From Gemmatimonadota bacterium (GTDB lineage Bacteria; Latescibacterota; UBA2968; UBA8231): a stretch of 64,000 bases of DNA. A program made the position numbers and the translations under genes. The DNA lies in the NCBI GenBank assembly GCA_009841115.1, contig VXML01000018.1:93323-157322 (forward strand), read 5' to 3'. The notes beneath the pieces were generated by a model, which ran no database searches, had not been told where the DNA came from, and worked only from the letters and a program-made list of their open reading frames with translations. Positions 12,405 to 21,125 of the stretch are shown one piece after another; within the stretch, counting starts at the first letter, position 1, and each line of letters opens with the position of its first letter.

Positions 12405-14171
12405 TCAGTGATACCTCTGACGCCAGAAGGGTACGTACTCGCCGACGACATCTCCCAAGTACTCGCGCACCTCAGTTCCAGTGTCCAAGGACAAACATTC
12501 GTCGGCGATCTCCCGCGCCTTTTCTGCGTGAATAGCGCGAATAACCTCCTTGACCTCCGGGATGAGACCGGGGCTTAGACTCAGACAATCCAGCCCGAGA
12601 CCGAGCAAGAGCGTCGTGGCTAAGGGGTCGCCGGCCATCTCGCCGCAGATGCTCACGGGCGTGTTGGTGCGCTGGCCGCTGTCGGCGACCATCTTGATCA
12701 AGCGCAAGACCGCCGGGTGAAATGGGTCGTAGAGCCAAGCCACTTTGCTCATGCCGCGATCCACGGCCAACGCGTACTGGGTCAGATCGTTGGTACCGAG
12801 GCTAAAAAAATCTGCTTCGCCGGCAAAGTGATCGGCTAGCAAAGCCACGGACGGCACTTCGACCATAATGCCTAACTTGCAATGCTCGGCAAAGGTCTGC
12901 CCCGCCGCCCGCAACTCGTCTTTGGCTTCCTCCACTAGCGCCCGGGCGCGCCGCAACTCGTTCAAGCTAGAAATCATCGGCAACAAGAGCTGCGCCTCGC
13001 CGTGCGCTCCGGCCCTGAGCAGGGCGCGCAACTGCGTCTTGAACAGGTCTGGGGTATCGAGACAAATGCGGATGCCGCGCCACCCCAAGAAGGGGTTGGC
13101 CTCGGGCGGCACCTCCAAGACGTGGGACAGCTTGTCGCCTCCCAAGTCCATGGTGCGAATCACCACGGGATACGGGGCCAGCGATTCGACGAGGGCGGAA
13201 TAGACTTTGAACTGCTCCTCCTCGGAGGGCAAGCGGTAATTGAGATACAAGAACTCGGTGCGGTACATGCCTACGCCGCGGGCACCGTGGTCGAGCGCCG
13301 CTTGTACTTCGGTTTGCACATCGACGTTGGCCATCAATGCGATTTCCCGACCATCTCGGGTAACAGCAGGCAAGTTGCGGCGACGCTCTAGGTCGCGCTC
13401 GCGCCGCAGTTGACGCTGGCGACGCGCCCGATAGCGCCGCTCGTCGTGGACATCGGGCCGCAGATGGACTTGGCCTTCGTTGCCATCGACGACCACCAAG
13501 TCGCCGTCTGCCACTTGCTGCGAACAGTCGCCAGTGCCAACTACCGTGGGTAGCTGCAACGAGCGGGCGATAATAGCCGCGTGCGAAGCCGCGCCACCGG
13601 CATCGAGCACCACGCCTTTGATTCGGCGGCGCTCTAGGCGCACCATCTCCGAGGGCAGCAAGTCGTGGGCTAGGACAATCGTATTGGCGCGGAGCGAATC
13701 GAGCGCTTTAACTTCGCCCCCCGCTAAGCGCATCAATACCTGATTTTCAATATCTGCGATGTCGCTTATCCGCGTCCGCAGGTATTCGTTCTCAATGTTG
13801 CCGAAGGCCTCTTTGACCTTCTCCAGTTCCTCGGCATACGCCCGCTCGGCCGAATAGTACTTTCTGCGAATCAATGCCTCGGTGCGCGCTAGGATGGATG
13901 CGTCCTCTAACATGGCTAACTGGGCGTCGAATATCTGCGCCAGTTCTTCTCCCTGCTCGCTGGCGACCCAGCGGCGAATGCGCCGAATCTCGTCCCCAGC
14001 CTGGTGGAGTATGTTGCGAAAGCGCTCGACCTCCTCCTCAACCAGATACTGCGCCACGCGCTGGCGGGTGATAACCGGGGCCTGCTTGTCGTATGCGAAA
14101 GCCCGGCCAATGCCAATGCCGGGGGAGACGCATATGCCATCGAAAACCCTATGTGCGCTGGTCGTGGTCAA
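12405..14171 (-). CDS. ptsI: PTS enzyme I (phosphoenolpyruvate-protein phosphotransferase)
   Basis: Takes phosphate from PEP and passes it to HPr. 588 aa, close to the usual 570-580. The phosphorylated residue is His197 in GGAASHAAIIARS. The PEP-binding C-terminal barrel shows RTMDLGGDKLSHVLEVPPEANPFLGWRG-type segments, MVEVPSVALLADHF, FFSLGTNDLTQYALAVDRG and the Cys-containing SICGEMAGDP. The start is TTG at 14171, overlapping the ptsH stop as TTGA, which suggests translational coupling. No PTS permease genes lie in the window, so the pair may serve distant transporters or a regulatory phosphorelay. Confidence 0.97.
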   Translation of the reverse strand: MTTTSAHRVFDGICVSPGIGIGRAFAYDKQAPVITRQRVAQYLVEEEVERFRNILHQAGDEIRRIRRWVASEQGEELAQIFDAQLAMLEDASILARTEALIRRKYYSAERAYAEELEKVKEAFGNIENEYLRTRISDIADIENQVLMRLAGGEVKALDSLRANTIVLAHDLLPSEMVRLERRRIKGVVLDAGGAASHAAIIARSLQLPTVVGTGDCSQQVADGDLVVVDGNEGQVHLRPDVHDERRYRARRQRQLRRERDLERRRNLPAVTRDGREIALMANVDVQTEVQAALDHGARGVGMYRTEFLYLNYRLPSEEEQFKVYSALVESLAPYPVVIRTMDLGGDKLSHVLEVPPEANPFLGWRGIRICLDTPDLFKTQLRALLRAGAHGEAQLLLPMISSLNELRRARALVEEAKDELRAAGQTFAEHCKLGIMVEVPSVALLADHFAGEADFFSLGTNDLTQYALAVDRGMSKVAWLYDPFHPAVLRLIKMVADSGQRTNTPVSICGEMAGDPLATTLLLGLGLDCLSLSPGLIPEVKEVIRAIHAEKAREIADECLSLDTGTEVREYLGDVVGEYVPFWRQRYH

Positions 14172-14440
14172 GTTTGCCCCTCGAATGTGCTCTCCAACAG
14201 TGAGACCATGGCCTCGACGGCCGCGTCCTCGTCTTCGCCCTCCGCCCGGACGGCGACTTGGGCACCTTGCTCGGCGGCCAGCATCATCACGCCCATGATG
14301 CTCTTGCCGTTGACCCCATCGACGTCGCCTTTGGACAGATAAATCTCGGCTTTGAATTGTGCCGCCGTCTGCACTAAGAGCGCGGCCGGACGAGCGTGAA
14401 TACCCAGTGGATTGTTGATCGTGGCCGTCTTTTCAACCAT
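14168..14440 (-). CDS. ptsH: PTS phosphocarrier protein HPr
   Basis: A 90-aa phosphocarrier. Active His15 lies in NPLGIHARPAA. The regulatory-serine region (NGKSIMGVMML, Ser47) is also intact, which in organisms with HPr kinase is the second phosphorylation site; no hprK is in this window. It sits between the GGGP-synthase-like gene (gap 19 bp) and ptsI (4-nt overlap). A close relative could be Npr-type, but the sequence does not decide. Confidence 0.96.
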   Translation of the reverse strand: MVEKTATINNPLGIHARPAALLVQTAAQFKAEIYLSKGDVDGVNGKSIMGVMMLAAEQGAQVAVRAEGEDEDAAVEAMVSLLESTFEGQT

Positions 14441-14459
14441 TACCTATTGCTACTCCTAA

Positions 14460-15206
14460 TTATTCTTTTGCGTGTACTGCTCGGCTCAAGGCACACAAGC
14501 GCTGTTGGTCGTCTTCGACGACGCTGCCGGTGACCACGAAGCCCGCACCGGCTTCCACCTTGGCCCGCGCCACTCCCGGTTCGCGGATGCCGCCGCCGAC
14601 GACGACCGGCACCGAAACGCAATCCGCTACCGCGCTCACCATTTCGTCGGGCACCGAAGCGCACGCGCCGCTGCCGGTCTCTAGATAAATAAGCCTCATG
14701 CCCAAGTACTCGGCCGCTAAAGCGTGGGCCATGGCAATGTCGATCTTGTCGCGCGGAATGGGCCGAGTATCGCTCATAAATTCCACGGATGTCAAGGTCC
14801 CCGACTCGACCAGCATATACCCGGTGGGGATGGTCTCAATGCCGTACTCGTGGATCAAGGGAGCGGCCTTGACGTGTTCGCCAATCAAGAGCTCGGGGTT
14901 GCGCCCGCTGACCAACGACAAGAATAGGATAGCATCGGCCGTCGGCACCACTTGACCCGAACTCCCGGGAAAGCTGATCACCGGCACATCGACCTTGGCC
15001 CGGACGCGCTCAAAACAGACCGCGTTGCGCGACGAAAACATCAGGCTCGTGCCAATGAGGATCGCATCGGCCCCGGCTGCAACGCAGAGCTGGGCGCGAG
15101 CCTCCAACTCGTCTGGAGCCAACCGATCTGGATCTAGCAAGGGCAAGTAGCCTGCGCCACGGCGGTGGCGGATGTCTAGTAAGTGCTGCAGTACACTGCT
15201 AGCCAC
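14460..15206 (-). CDS. Geranylgeranylglyceryl/heptaprenylglyceryl phosphate synthase-like protein (PcrB family)
   Basis: A 248-aa TIM barrel of the family that joins a prenyl diphosphate to glycerol-1-phosphate, the first ether-lipid step. Visible family features: LLDPDRL near the N-terminus, IGTSLM, PVISFPGSSGQV, ADAILFLSLVSGRNPELLIGEH in two parts, TIPTGYMLVESG, YLGMRLIYLETGSGA and the phosphate-binding VVGGGIREPG. Length suits the Bacteroidetes/archaeal group II enzymes. It lies between alaS and ptsH with gaps of 12 and 19 bp. The prenyl chain length, and whether glycerol-1-phosphate is made in this cell, cannot be judged here. Confidence 0.88.
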   Translation of the reverse strand: MASSVLQHLLDIRHRRGAGYLPLLDPDRLAPDELEARAQLCVAAGADAILIGTSLMFSSRNAVCFERVRAKVDVPVISFPGSSGQVVPTADAILFLSLVSGRNPELLIGEHVKAAPLIHEYGIETIPTGYMLVESGTLTSVEFMSDTRPIPRDKIDIAMAHALAAEYLGMRLIYLETGSGACASVPDEMVSAVADCVSVPVVVGGGIREPGVARAKVEAGAGFVVTGSVVEDDQQRLCALSRAVHAKE

Positions 15207-15218
15207 AAATAAGCTCGC

Positions 15219-17867
15219 TTATTTTAGCTGCTGCTCGACGATGCCCACCACTTGCTCTAGCGCTTCGTCGAGTTTGCCCGGATCGCGTCCACCCGCCTGG
15301 GCCAAGTGCGGCTTGCCACCGCCCGAGCCACCCGCTAGCTGCGCCACGCCGCGTACAATATCGCCGGCCTTCAGCCCGCGGCCCTTGATCAAGTCGTCGG
15401 TGACAACGGCGATAAAAGAAACCTTGCCACCGATATCCGCCCCTAAGACGCCAACCCCCGACCCCAAGCTCTCGCGCAGTCCGTCGGCCATGGCCCGCAG
15501 ACTAGGCACGTCCTCGGCTTGGGTGCGTTGCGCCACGACCTTGACCCCTTGTACTTCTCGCGCCTCGTTCAAATTATCGCTTGTCTCTAGTGCCGCAACC
15601 CGACGCCGCAATTCGTCGAGGGACCGCTCCAACTGGCGGTTGCGTCCCAAGAGCGACTCGATTTTGTCCGCTAGCTCTTCGGGCGCGGCATTGAGCCGGG
15701 AGCCCAATTCCGCCAACACCTGCCGCCGCTGACGCGCAGCTCGCTCGGCTCCCTCACCGGTCAACGCCTCGCTGCGCCGGACGCCAGCGGCAATGCCGCT
15801 TTCAGAAAGCAAATCGAATGCGCCGATCTCGCCAGTCGAGCGCACGTGGGTGCCACCGCACAGTTCGAGACTAAAGTCGCCAATTCGCACCACGCGGACC
15901 TGATCCTCGTATTTTTCGCCAAAGAGCGCCTGCGCCCCCATCGCCTTGGCTTTTTCCAGTTCCTCTTGAAAGGCACTCACTTCCAAATCGGCACGAATCT
16001 GCTCATTGACCCGCTCCTCAATTTCGCGCAACTGCTCAGGCTCTACAGCGGCGAAATGCGAAAAGTCAAAGCGCAAGCGGTCCGGCGCAACCAGCGAACC
16101 CATCTGCCCTACGTGATCGCCGAGAGTCCGCCGCAACGACTCGTGCAACAGATGGGTCGCCGTGTGGTTGCGCTCGGCGTCAATGCGGGCTTGGCGATCG
16201 ACGCGGGCGACGACTGTGTCGAGAGCGACTATTGCCGTCTCCAATGCCTCCGCGTCGCCTTCCGTCAACCGACCTATGTGGACGATACCACCGTGAACCT
16301 TCTGCACATCTTCGACTTCGACGACGAAACCTTCGCCCTTGATGCGTCCCCGATCCCCGACTTGTCCCCCCGCCTCGGCGTAGAAAGGGGTCCTGTCCAA
16401 CACGAGACGCACTCGGTCGTCTTCATTCTCGTCCCTAAGCACCACCTGAGCCTCTATTTCCAACTCGTCGTAGCCGACGAAGCGCGAAGCCGGCTTTTTA
16501 GTTATAGCTCCTACTTTTAGTAAAGGAGCCCCTAACGACATAGTAACTTTGCCAAGAGATTTTGTGTCCTGACGCGACCGATCCCGCTGGGCAGCGAGTT
16601 CATGGTCGAATCCCTCTGGATCTATTACTGGGATTCCCTGTTCGCGGGCCATTAGTTCCGTTAGGTCCTGCGGGAACCCGTAGGTGTCGTAGAGATGGAA
16701 GACATCAGTTCCCGTAATCTGTCCTTTGGCGGCAAACCGCGCGAAGATGTCCAAGCCACGGTCGAGCGTCTTGCCAAAACTCTCCTCTTCCGAGCGAATA
16801 ACTCCGGCAATGTGATCCTTCCTCGCCGTCACCTCCGGGAAGACGTGGCCCATAGTTTCGCCCAACGTGCCAACTAATTGATGAATAACGGGATCGTGCT
16901 GATCGAGCTGGCGGGCGTAGCGCGCGGCGCGGCGCAGAATGCGGCGCAGGACGTACCCCCGGCCCTCGTTGGAGGGCATCGCACCGTCGGCCATGGTGAA
17001 GCTGAGCGAGCGGACGTGGTCGGCGATGACCTGCATGGGGACGCGGTGCTCGCCGCCGTACTCTTTGCCCGTCAACTCGGCGATGCGGCCGATAAGCGGC
17101 TGGAAGACATCGGTCTCGTAGCTGCTCTCGGCCCCCTGTAAGAGGCTACACATCCGCTCAAAGCCCATGCCGGTATCCACGTGCTTCTCGGGCAGTGGTT
17201 GCAGCGCCCCGTTCTTCTCGCGGTTGTACTGGATAAAGACCAAGTTCCAGATCTCGACCAAATCGCCCGTGTCGTCGATGAGCATACGGGGTTCCTGCGC
17301 CGCTAGATCGTCGCCCAAGTAGTAATGGATCTCAGAACAGGGACCGCAGGGGCCGGTCTCGCCCATTTCCCAGAAGTTTTCCTTGGCCGGTAGGCGCACG
17401 ACGCGTCCCGGCAGCAGGTCGGTGCATTCGTACCAGAACGCCTCGGCCTCCCCGTCAGCTTCCACAGCGTCGTCACCGACAAAAACGGTGGCCCAGAGCC
17501 GCTCCTTTTCCAAGCCAAAGTGCTCGGTAATTAACTCCCAACCCCACTCAATGGCCTCTTTTTTGAAGTAGTCGCCAAAGGACCAGTTGCCCAGCATCTC
17601 AAAGAAGGTGTGGTGCCACGGGCTGTAGCCGACTTCGTCGAGGTCGTTGTGCTTGCCCGAGACCCGCATGACCTTTTGCGTATCAACCGCCCGGGTGTAG
17701 TCGCGCCGGCCCAAACCCAAGAAGACATCCTTGAACTGATTCATGCCGGCGTTGGTAAAATAGAGGGTGGGGTCGTCTTGCGGCACGACCGGTGCGCTCG
17801 GTACGCGCACGTGGCCCTTGCCTTCGAAAAAACGGAGGAACGCCTCCCTAATCTCCCTCGACTTCAT
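15219..17867 (-). CDS. alaS: Alanyl-tRNA synthetase
   Basis: 882 aa, full length. Class II catalytic core at the N-terminus (REAFLRFFEGKGH, VPQDDPTLYFTNAGMNQFKD), then the tRNA-recognition helical part. The editing domain carries zinc ligands in NHTATHLLHESLR (HxxxH) and CGGTHVRSTGEIG, and the C-Ala region (GGSGGGKPHLAQAGG) follows a coiled coil. Its first 20 bases overlap the recX 3' end. It charges tRNA-Ala, including the tRNA-Ala(CGC) gene at 23183. All editing residues seen are intact. Confidence 0.98.
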   Translation of the reverse strand: MKSREIREAFLRFFEGKGHVRVPSAPVVPQDDPTLYFTNAGMNQFKDVFLGLGRRDYTRAVDTQKVMRVSGKHNDLDEVGYSPWHHTFFEMLGNWSFGDYFKKEAIEWGWELITEHFGLEKERLWATVFVGDDAVEADGEAEAFWYECTDLLPGRVVRLPAKENFWEMGETGPCGPCSEIHYYLGDDLAAQEPRMLIDDTGDLVEIWNLVFIQYNREKNGALQPLPEKHVDTGMGFERMCSLLQGAESSYETDVFQPLIGRIAELTGKEYGGEHRVPMQVIADHVRSLSFTMADGAMPSNEGRGYVLRRILRRAARYARQLDQHDPVIHQLVGTLGETMGHVFPEVTARKDHIAGVIRSEEESFGKTLDRGLDIFARFAAKGQITGTDVFHLYDTYGFPQDLTELMAREQGIPVIDPEGFDHELAAQRDRSRQDTKSLGKVTMSLGAPLLKVGAITKKPASRFVGYDELEIEAQVVLRDENEDDRVRLVLDRTPFYAEAGGQVGDRGRIKGEGFVVEVEDVQKVHGGIVHIGRLTEGDAEALETAIVALDTVVARVDRQARIDAERNHTATHLLHESLRRTLGDHVGQMGSLVAPDRLRFDFSHFAAVEPEQLREIEERVNEQIRADLEVSAFQEELEKAKAMGAQALFGEKYEDQVRVVRIGDFSLELCGGTHVRSTGEIGAFDLLSESGIAAGVRRSEALTGEGAERAARQRRQVLAELGSRLNAAPEELADKIESLLGRNRQLERSLDELRRRVAALETSDNLNEAREVQGVKVVAQRTQAEDVPSLRAMADGLRESLGSGVGVLGADIGGKVSFIAVVTDDLIKGRGLKAGDIVRGVAQLAGGSGGGKPHLAQAGGRDPGKLDEALEQVVGIVEQQLK

Positions 17868-18336
17868 TAGCTAACTCCTGCCATACCTGTTCGACCGCTG
17901 CTCTGGCCATTTCCGCATCACAACCGCGCCGGGCCAAAAAACCCAACATCCGACGCTTGGCCTTGTCGGGTTCCAAGCCTCGGTAGCGCCAAGCCTGCTT
18001 GCTCAGCAACGCGACCGTCCGTTCGCGCGAATCGAGCGCTGTCGCGTACTCGGCGAGGACCTCTTCAACGACGCCAGCGGCCACGCCTTTATGCCTGAGA
18101 TCCTGGGCTAGTCTGCGCGCACCATAAGCCCGCGGCAACCGCGCCTCGACCCAGCGCCGAGCAAACTCGCGGTCGTCGAGAAGCTGCTGGCGCTGCAAGT
18201 CGGCGACAACCTCGGCGACAACCTCGGCGGCAAAGTCCTTCTCCTTCAGCTTGTCGCGCATCTCCGCTACGGACCGCGCCCGATAGCTGAGATAGCGATA
18301 GGCGGCGTCCTTGGCCTTTTGCAGTTGGTCGTCCAC
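17848..18336 (-). CDS. recX: Regulatory protein RecX
   Basis: 162 aa, made mostly of three-helix repeats with YRYLSYRARSVAEMRDKL at the start, REFARRWVEARLPRAYGARRLAQDL in the middle and KAKRRMLGFLARRGCD late, as in RecX. RecX inhibits RecA filament growth and recombinase activity. The start is GTG at 18336, immediately after the recA stop, so the two should be translated together. The 3' end overlaps the alaS start by 20 nt. Confidence 0.93.
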   Translation of the reverse strand: MDDQLQKAKDAAYRYLSYRARSVAEMRDKLKEKDFAAEVVAEVVADLQRQQLLDDREFARRWVEARLPRAYGARRLAQDLRHKGVAAGVVEEVLAEYATALDSRERTVALLSKQAWRYRGLEPDKAKRRMLGFLARRGCDAEMARAAVEQVWQELANEVEGD

Positions 18337-19401
18337 TTATTCGTCGGCCTCGCGGGCCTCGTTTTGTCCTGCCGCAACTTCAAGGCCCAGCTCGACGCGC
18401 AGCTTGTGCTCGATCTCTGCGGCGACTGGTGCGTTGTCGCGCAGAAAGGCGCGGGCATTGTCTCGGCCCTGCCCCAATCGCTCGCCATTGTAGGAAAACC
18501 ACGCTCCACTCTTGTCAATAAGCCCCTTGGCGACGCCGATATCAATCAGATCGCCCTCCCAAGAAATGCCGATCTGGTCGCCGTGAAAGATCAGGTCGAA
18601 TTCGGCTTCGCGAAAGGGGGGGGCCACTTTGTTTTTGACCACCTTGACCCGAGTGCGATTGCCGATATCGAGGTCGCCGTCTTTGACGCGGGCGATGCGG
18701 CGGATGTCGATGCGCACCGAAGAGTAGAAAGGCAAGGCTCGCCCACCAGTAGTGGTCTCTGGGTTGCCGAACATCACGCCGATCTTCATGCGCAACTGGT
18801 TGAGAAAGATCAGACAGGTGTGCGAGCGATTGATGGAGCCGGCCAACTTGCGGAGGGCCTGGGACATCAGCCGCGCGTGCAACCCCATGTGCGAATCGCC
18901 CATGTCGCCTTCCAACTCGGCCTGCGGCACCAGCGCAGCCACCGAATCGACCACGATGACATCGAAGGCACCGCTGCGCACCAAGGTATCGACGATTTCG
19001 AGGGCCTGTTCGCCCGAATCCGGCTGCGATATGATTAGGTTTTCCACATCGACGCCAATGCGCCGCGCGAAGCTGACGTCGAGGGCGTGTTCGGCGTCGA
19101 TAAAGGCCGCAGTGCCGCCGCGCTTTTGCGACTCGCGGATGGCGTGCAGCGAGAGCATGGTTTTACCCGCTCCCTCTGGACCGGATATTTCGACGATCCG
19201 CCCCTTGGGCAAGCCGCCGATGCCCAGCGCCGCATCTACAGCCAGCGACCCAGTAGAAATCGCCTCCACCTCTTGCACTCCGCCCTCGGCACCGAGACGC
19301 ATAATCGACCCCTTGCCGTATTGCTTTTCAATCTGCGACATTGCCAGTTCCAAGGCTCTGGCCTTGTTGCCGTCGGCGCTGTGTCCGTTCGCTTTCGCCA
19401 T
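18337..19401 (-). CDS. recA: Recombinase RecA
   Basis: 354 aa. Homologous recombination and SOS coprotease. Walker A is GPEGAGKT (74-81); also seen are the IDAEHALD Walker-B-adjacent segment, the L1/L2 DNA-binding region with [20 protein letters not shown], and an acidic C-terminal tail. GGGGAG precedes the ATG. It is inside an operon (pgpA 33 bp upstream), and I see no LexA-type palindrome in that 33-bp gap, unlike the ruv locus in this window. Confidence 0.98.
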   Translation of the reverse strand: MAKANGHSADGNKARALELAMSQIEKQYGKGSIMRLGAEGGVQEVEAISTGSLAVDAALGIGGLPKGRIVEISGPEGAGKTMLSLHAIRESQKRGGTAAFIDAEHALDVSFARRIGVDVENLIISQPDSGEQALEIVDTLVRSGAFDVIVVDSVAALVPQAELEGDMGDSHMGLHARLMSQALRKLAGSINRSHTCLIFLNQLRMKIGVMFGNPETTTGGRALPFYSSVRIDIRRIARVKDGDLDIGNRTRVKVVKNKVAPPFREAEFDLIFHGDQIGISWEGDLIDIGVAKGLIDKSGAWFSYNGERLGQGRDNARAFLRDNAPVAAEIEHKLRVELGLEVAAGQNEAREADE

Positions 19402-19434
19402 GAAAATCTCCCCAATTAAAGTGTGGTATCAGTT

Positions 19435-19884
19435 CTAGCCCATCCACTCGATCAAATAGGACGACGAGCGAATGACCACGTTGCTGTACAGGCCAGCGAC
19501 CACGTCGTCGGCCACAATGCCCCACCCCCCAGGCAGGACTTCTAGCTGCCGCGCTGGGGGCGGCTTGACAATATCGAAGGCGCGGAAGACGAAGAAACCC
19601 GCGATAACCGTCCCAGTGCTTGGAGGCAAAAACGCCACTGCAAAGAGAAAGCCCACCCCCTCGTCAATGACGACCTGCCTCGGGTCCTTACCCCATTCCG
19701 GGGCCGCCCGACCCGCGCTGTACACCCCAATGACCGAAGCAGCTAAAAGCACTCCGATCCATTCCAGCACTCCCAAAGCGGGAACAAACAGCCAGTACAA
19801 CAAAGCGACGAACGCGGTGCCAGCCGTACCGGGTGCCCACGGGGCATAGCCGACAAAAAAGAGCGTGGCGATCAGTCGGTTCAG
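19435..19884 (-). CDS. pgpA: Phosphatidylglycerophosphatase A, apparent CTG start
   Basis: Dephosphorylates phosphatidylglycerol phosphate in the inner membrane, the step after pgsA directly upstream. Core motifs: VIDEGVGF, FFVFRAFDIVKPPPA and GGWGIVADDVVAG. The first ATG/GTG/TTG in frame (TTG 19803) would delete the conserved N-terminal motif. Translating upstream recovers it (NRLIATLFFVGYAPWAPGTAG) with no ATG, GTG or TTG before the in-frame TAG at 19900-19902. An AGAGGAA Shine-Dalgarno at 19895-19901 sits 10 nt from a CTG at 19882-19884, giving 149 aa, near the family's usual 155-170. CTG initiation is inferred. Confidence 0.85.
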   Translation of the reverse strand: MNRLIATLFFVGYAPWAPGTAGTAFVALLYWLFVPALGVLEWIGVLLAASVIGVYSAGRAAPEWGKDPRQVVIDEGVGFLFAVAFLPPSTGTVIAGFFVFRAFDIVKPPPARQLEVLPGGWGIVADDVVAGLYSNVVIRSSSYLIEWMG

Positions 19885-19910
19885 AAGAAACGCGTTCCTC
19901 TACGCCGCGC

Positions 19911-20513
19911 TCAGGGTTCCTTGTAGGAAGAGGTCGCGCGGAACAGGTAGTGAAAACCCGACAGCAGCGTCAGCAACAGCACTCCCGCTAACAGCGCATT
20001 GGCCAAAAGCTGGATTAGCTGGTCGTCGAGAAAAAAAAGATGACCTGCGGCAAAGCGCCCCATCGCCTCCTCAAGGCCAATGACAAAAAGTATGAAGATA
20101 ACCGTAAAAAGCTGGACCGCGGTCTTCCACTTAGCCAAGCGCGAAGTGACCATGGGGCGGCCCCGGTATATCCCGTAGAGGCGCATGCCCGTGATCAGGA
20201 TGTCGCGCCCGACGATGGGCAAGACCAGCCAAAAATTGACCATTCTGTTCAACGCTAGGGCAATGAGTGCCGACGTTACCAAAATCTTGTCGGCCAACGG
20301 ATCCAAGAAGCGGCCCAGCGGCGTTACCTGATTGCCAGCGCGCGCTAGTTTGCCATCGTAGAAATCGGTCAGCGAGGCTGCGCTGAAGACGACGAAGGCA
20401 AGGCTTTTCAAATACCAAGTATCGGTGAACAGCAGCAACAAAAACAGCGGTGTCAAACCGATCCTGAGCGCGGTCAGTCCATTGGGCAAGTTAAAAATAT
20501 CGCGCCGATTCAT
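19911..20513 (-). CDS. pgsA: CDP-diacylglycerol-glycerol-3-phosphate 3-phosphatidyltransferase
   Basis: 200-aa membrane enzyme making phosphatidylglycerol phosphate. The complete CDP-alcohol phosphotransferase motif DG-x2-AR-x8-G-x3-D-x3-D is present (DGKLARAGNQVTPLGRFLD then PLAD). Four to five hydrophobic helices are visible. I chose ATG at 20513 (MNRRDIFNLPNGL) because GAGGT precedes it; an extension to 20543 would overlap recR. With pgpA it forms a two-step phosphatidylglycerol module embedded between DNA-repair genes. Confidence 0.95.
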   Translation of the reverse strand: MNRRDIFNLPNGLTALRIGLTPLFLLLLFTDTWYLKSLAFVVFSAASLTDFYDGKLARAGNQVTPLGRFLDPLADKILVTSALIALALNRMVNFWLVLPIVGRDILITGMRLYGIYRGRPMVTSRLAKWKTAVQLFTVIFILFVIGLEEAMGRFAAGHLFFLDDQLIQLLANALLAGVLLLTLLSGFHYLFRATSSYKEP

Positions 20514-20520
20514 GACTACC

Positions 20521-21117
20521 TCACAGCGAAGATCGGCCGGCAAAGGCCAGCGAGAGCGTGACGCTGTCGGCCAAGTCCAAATCCGCGCCCACTGGCAAAC
20601 CGCGCGCCAGCCTCGATACCTTGGTCAGCGTCATGAGTTGCTGCGCGATGAAGTGAGCGGTGGCATCGCCTTCGGCGTTGGCATTGAGCGCGAGCATTAC
20701 CTCCTGGACGCCCTGCTGGCGCACGCGCTCGACCAAAGAGTCGATGTGCAAATCTTCGGGCAGCACTCCGTCCTGGGGAGAGAGCACTCCGCCGAGCACG
20801 TGATACGCTCCAGAGTAAAACTGACTCATCTCAAAAGCCAACACGTCGCTGGCTTCGGCCACCACGCAGAGGAACTGCTGGTCGCGCCGAGTATCTCGGC
20901 AGACTTCGCATAGGGGCTCGCCCTTTTGGGTGAAGTTGTAGCAGGTGGCGCAGTGTTCGATCTGGTCTTTGGCAGCAACGAGCGCCTTGGCGAGCAACTC
21001 GGCTTCCTCTCGCGGCCTCTTGACCACATAGAGCGCCAAGCGCTGCGCCGTCTTGCGACCAATACCGGGCAGCTTGGCAAATGCGACGATCAAATCTTCG
21101 AGGGCCAGCGGTTCCAT
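20521..21117 (-). CDS. recR: Recombination mediator RecR
   Basis: 198 aa. Part of the RecFOR pathway that loads RecA on gapped DNA. It shows the helix-hairpin-helix LPGIGRKTAQRLALYVV, a zinc finger CATCYNFTQKGEPLCEVC, and the Toprim domain (FLCVVAEASDVLAFE, later LALNANAEGDATAHF). It is 8 bp from the dnaX stop. The dnaX-recR pairing is common in bacteria, but the ybaB/EbfC gene usually between them is missing here. Confidence 0.97.
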   Translation of the reverse strand: MEPLALEDLIVAFAKLPGIGRKTAQRLALYVVKRPREEAELLAKALVAAKDQIEHCATCYNFTQKGEPLCEVCRDTRRDQQFLCVVAEASDVLAFEMSQFYSGAYHVLGGVLSPQDGVLPEDLHIDSLVERVRQQGVQEVMLALNANAEGDATAHFIAQQLMTLTKVSRLARGLPVGADLDLADSVTLSLAFAGRSSL

Positions 21118-21125
21118 GCGATTTC

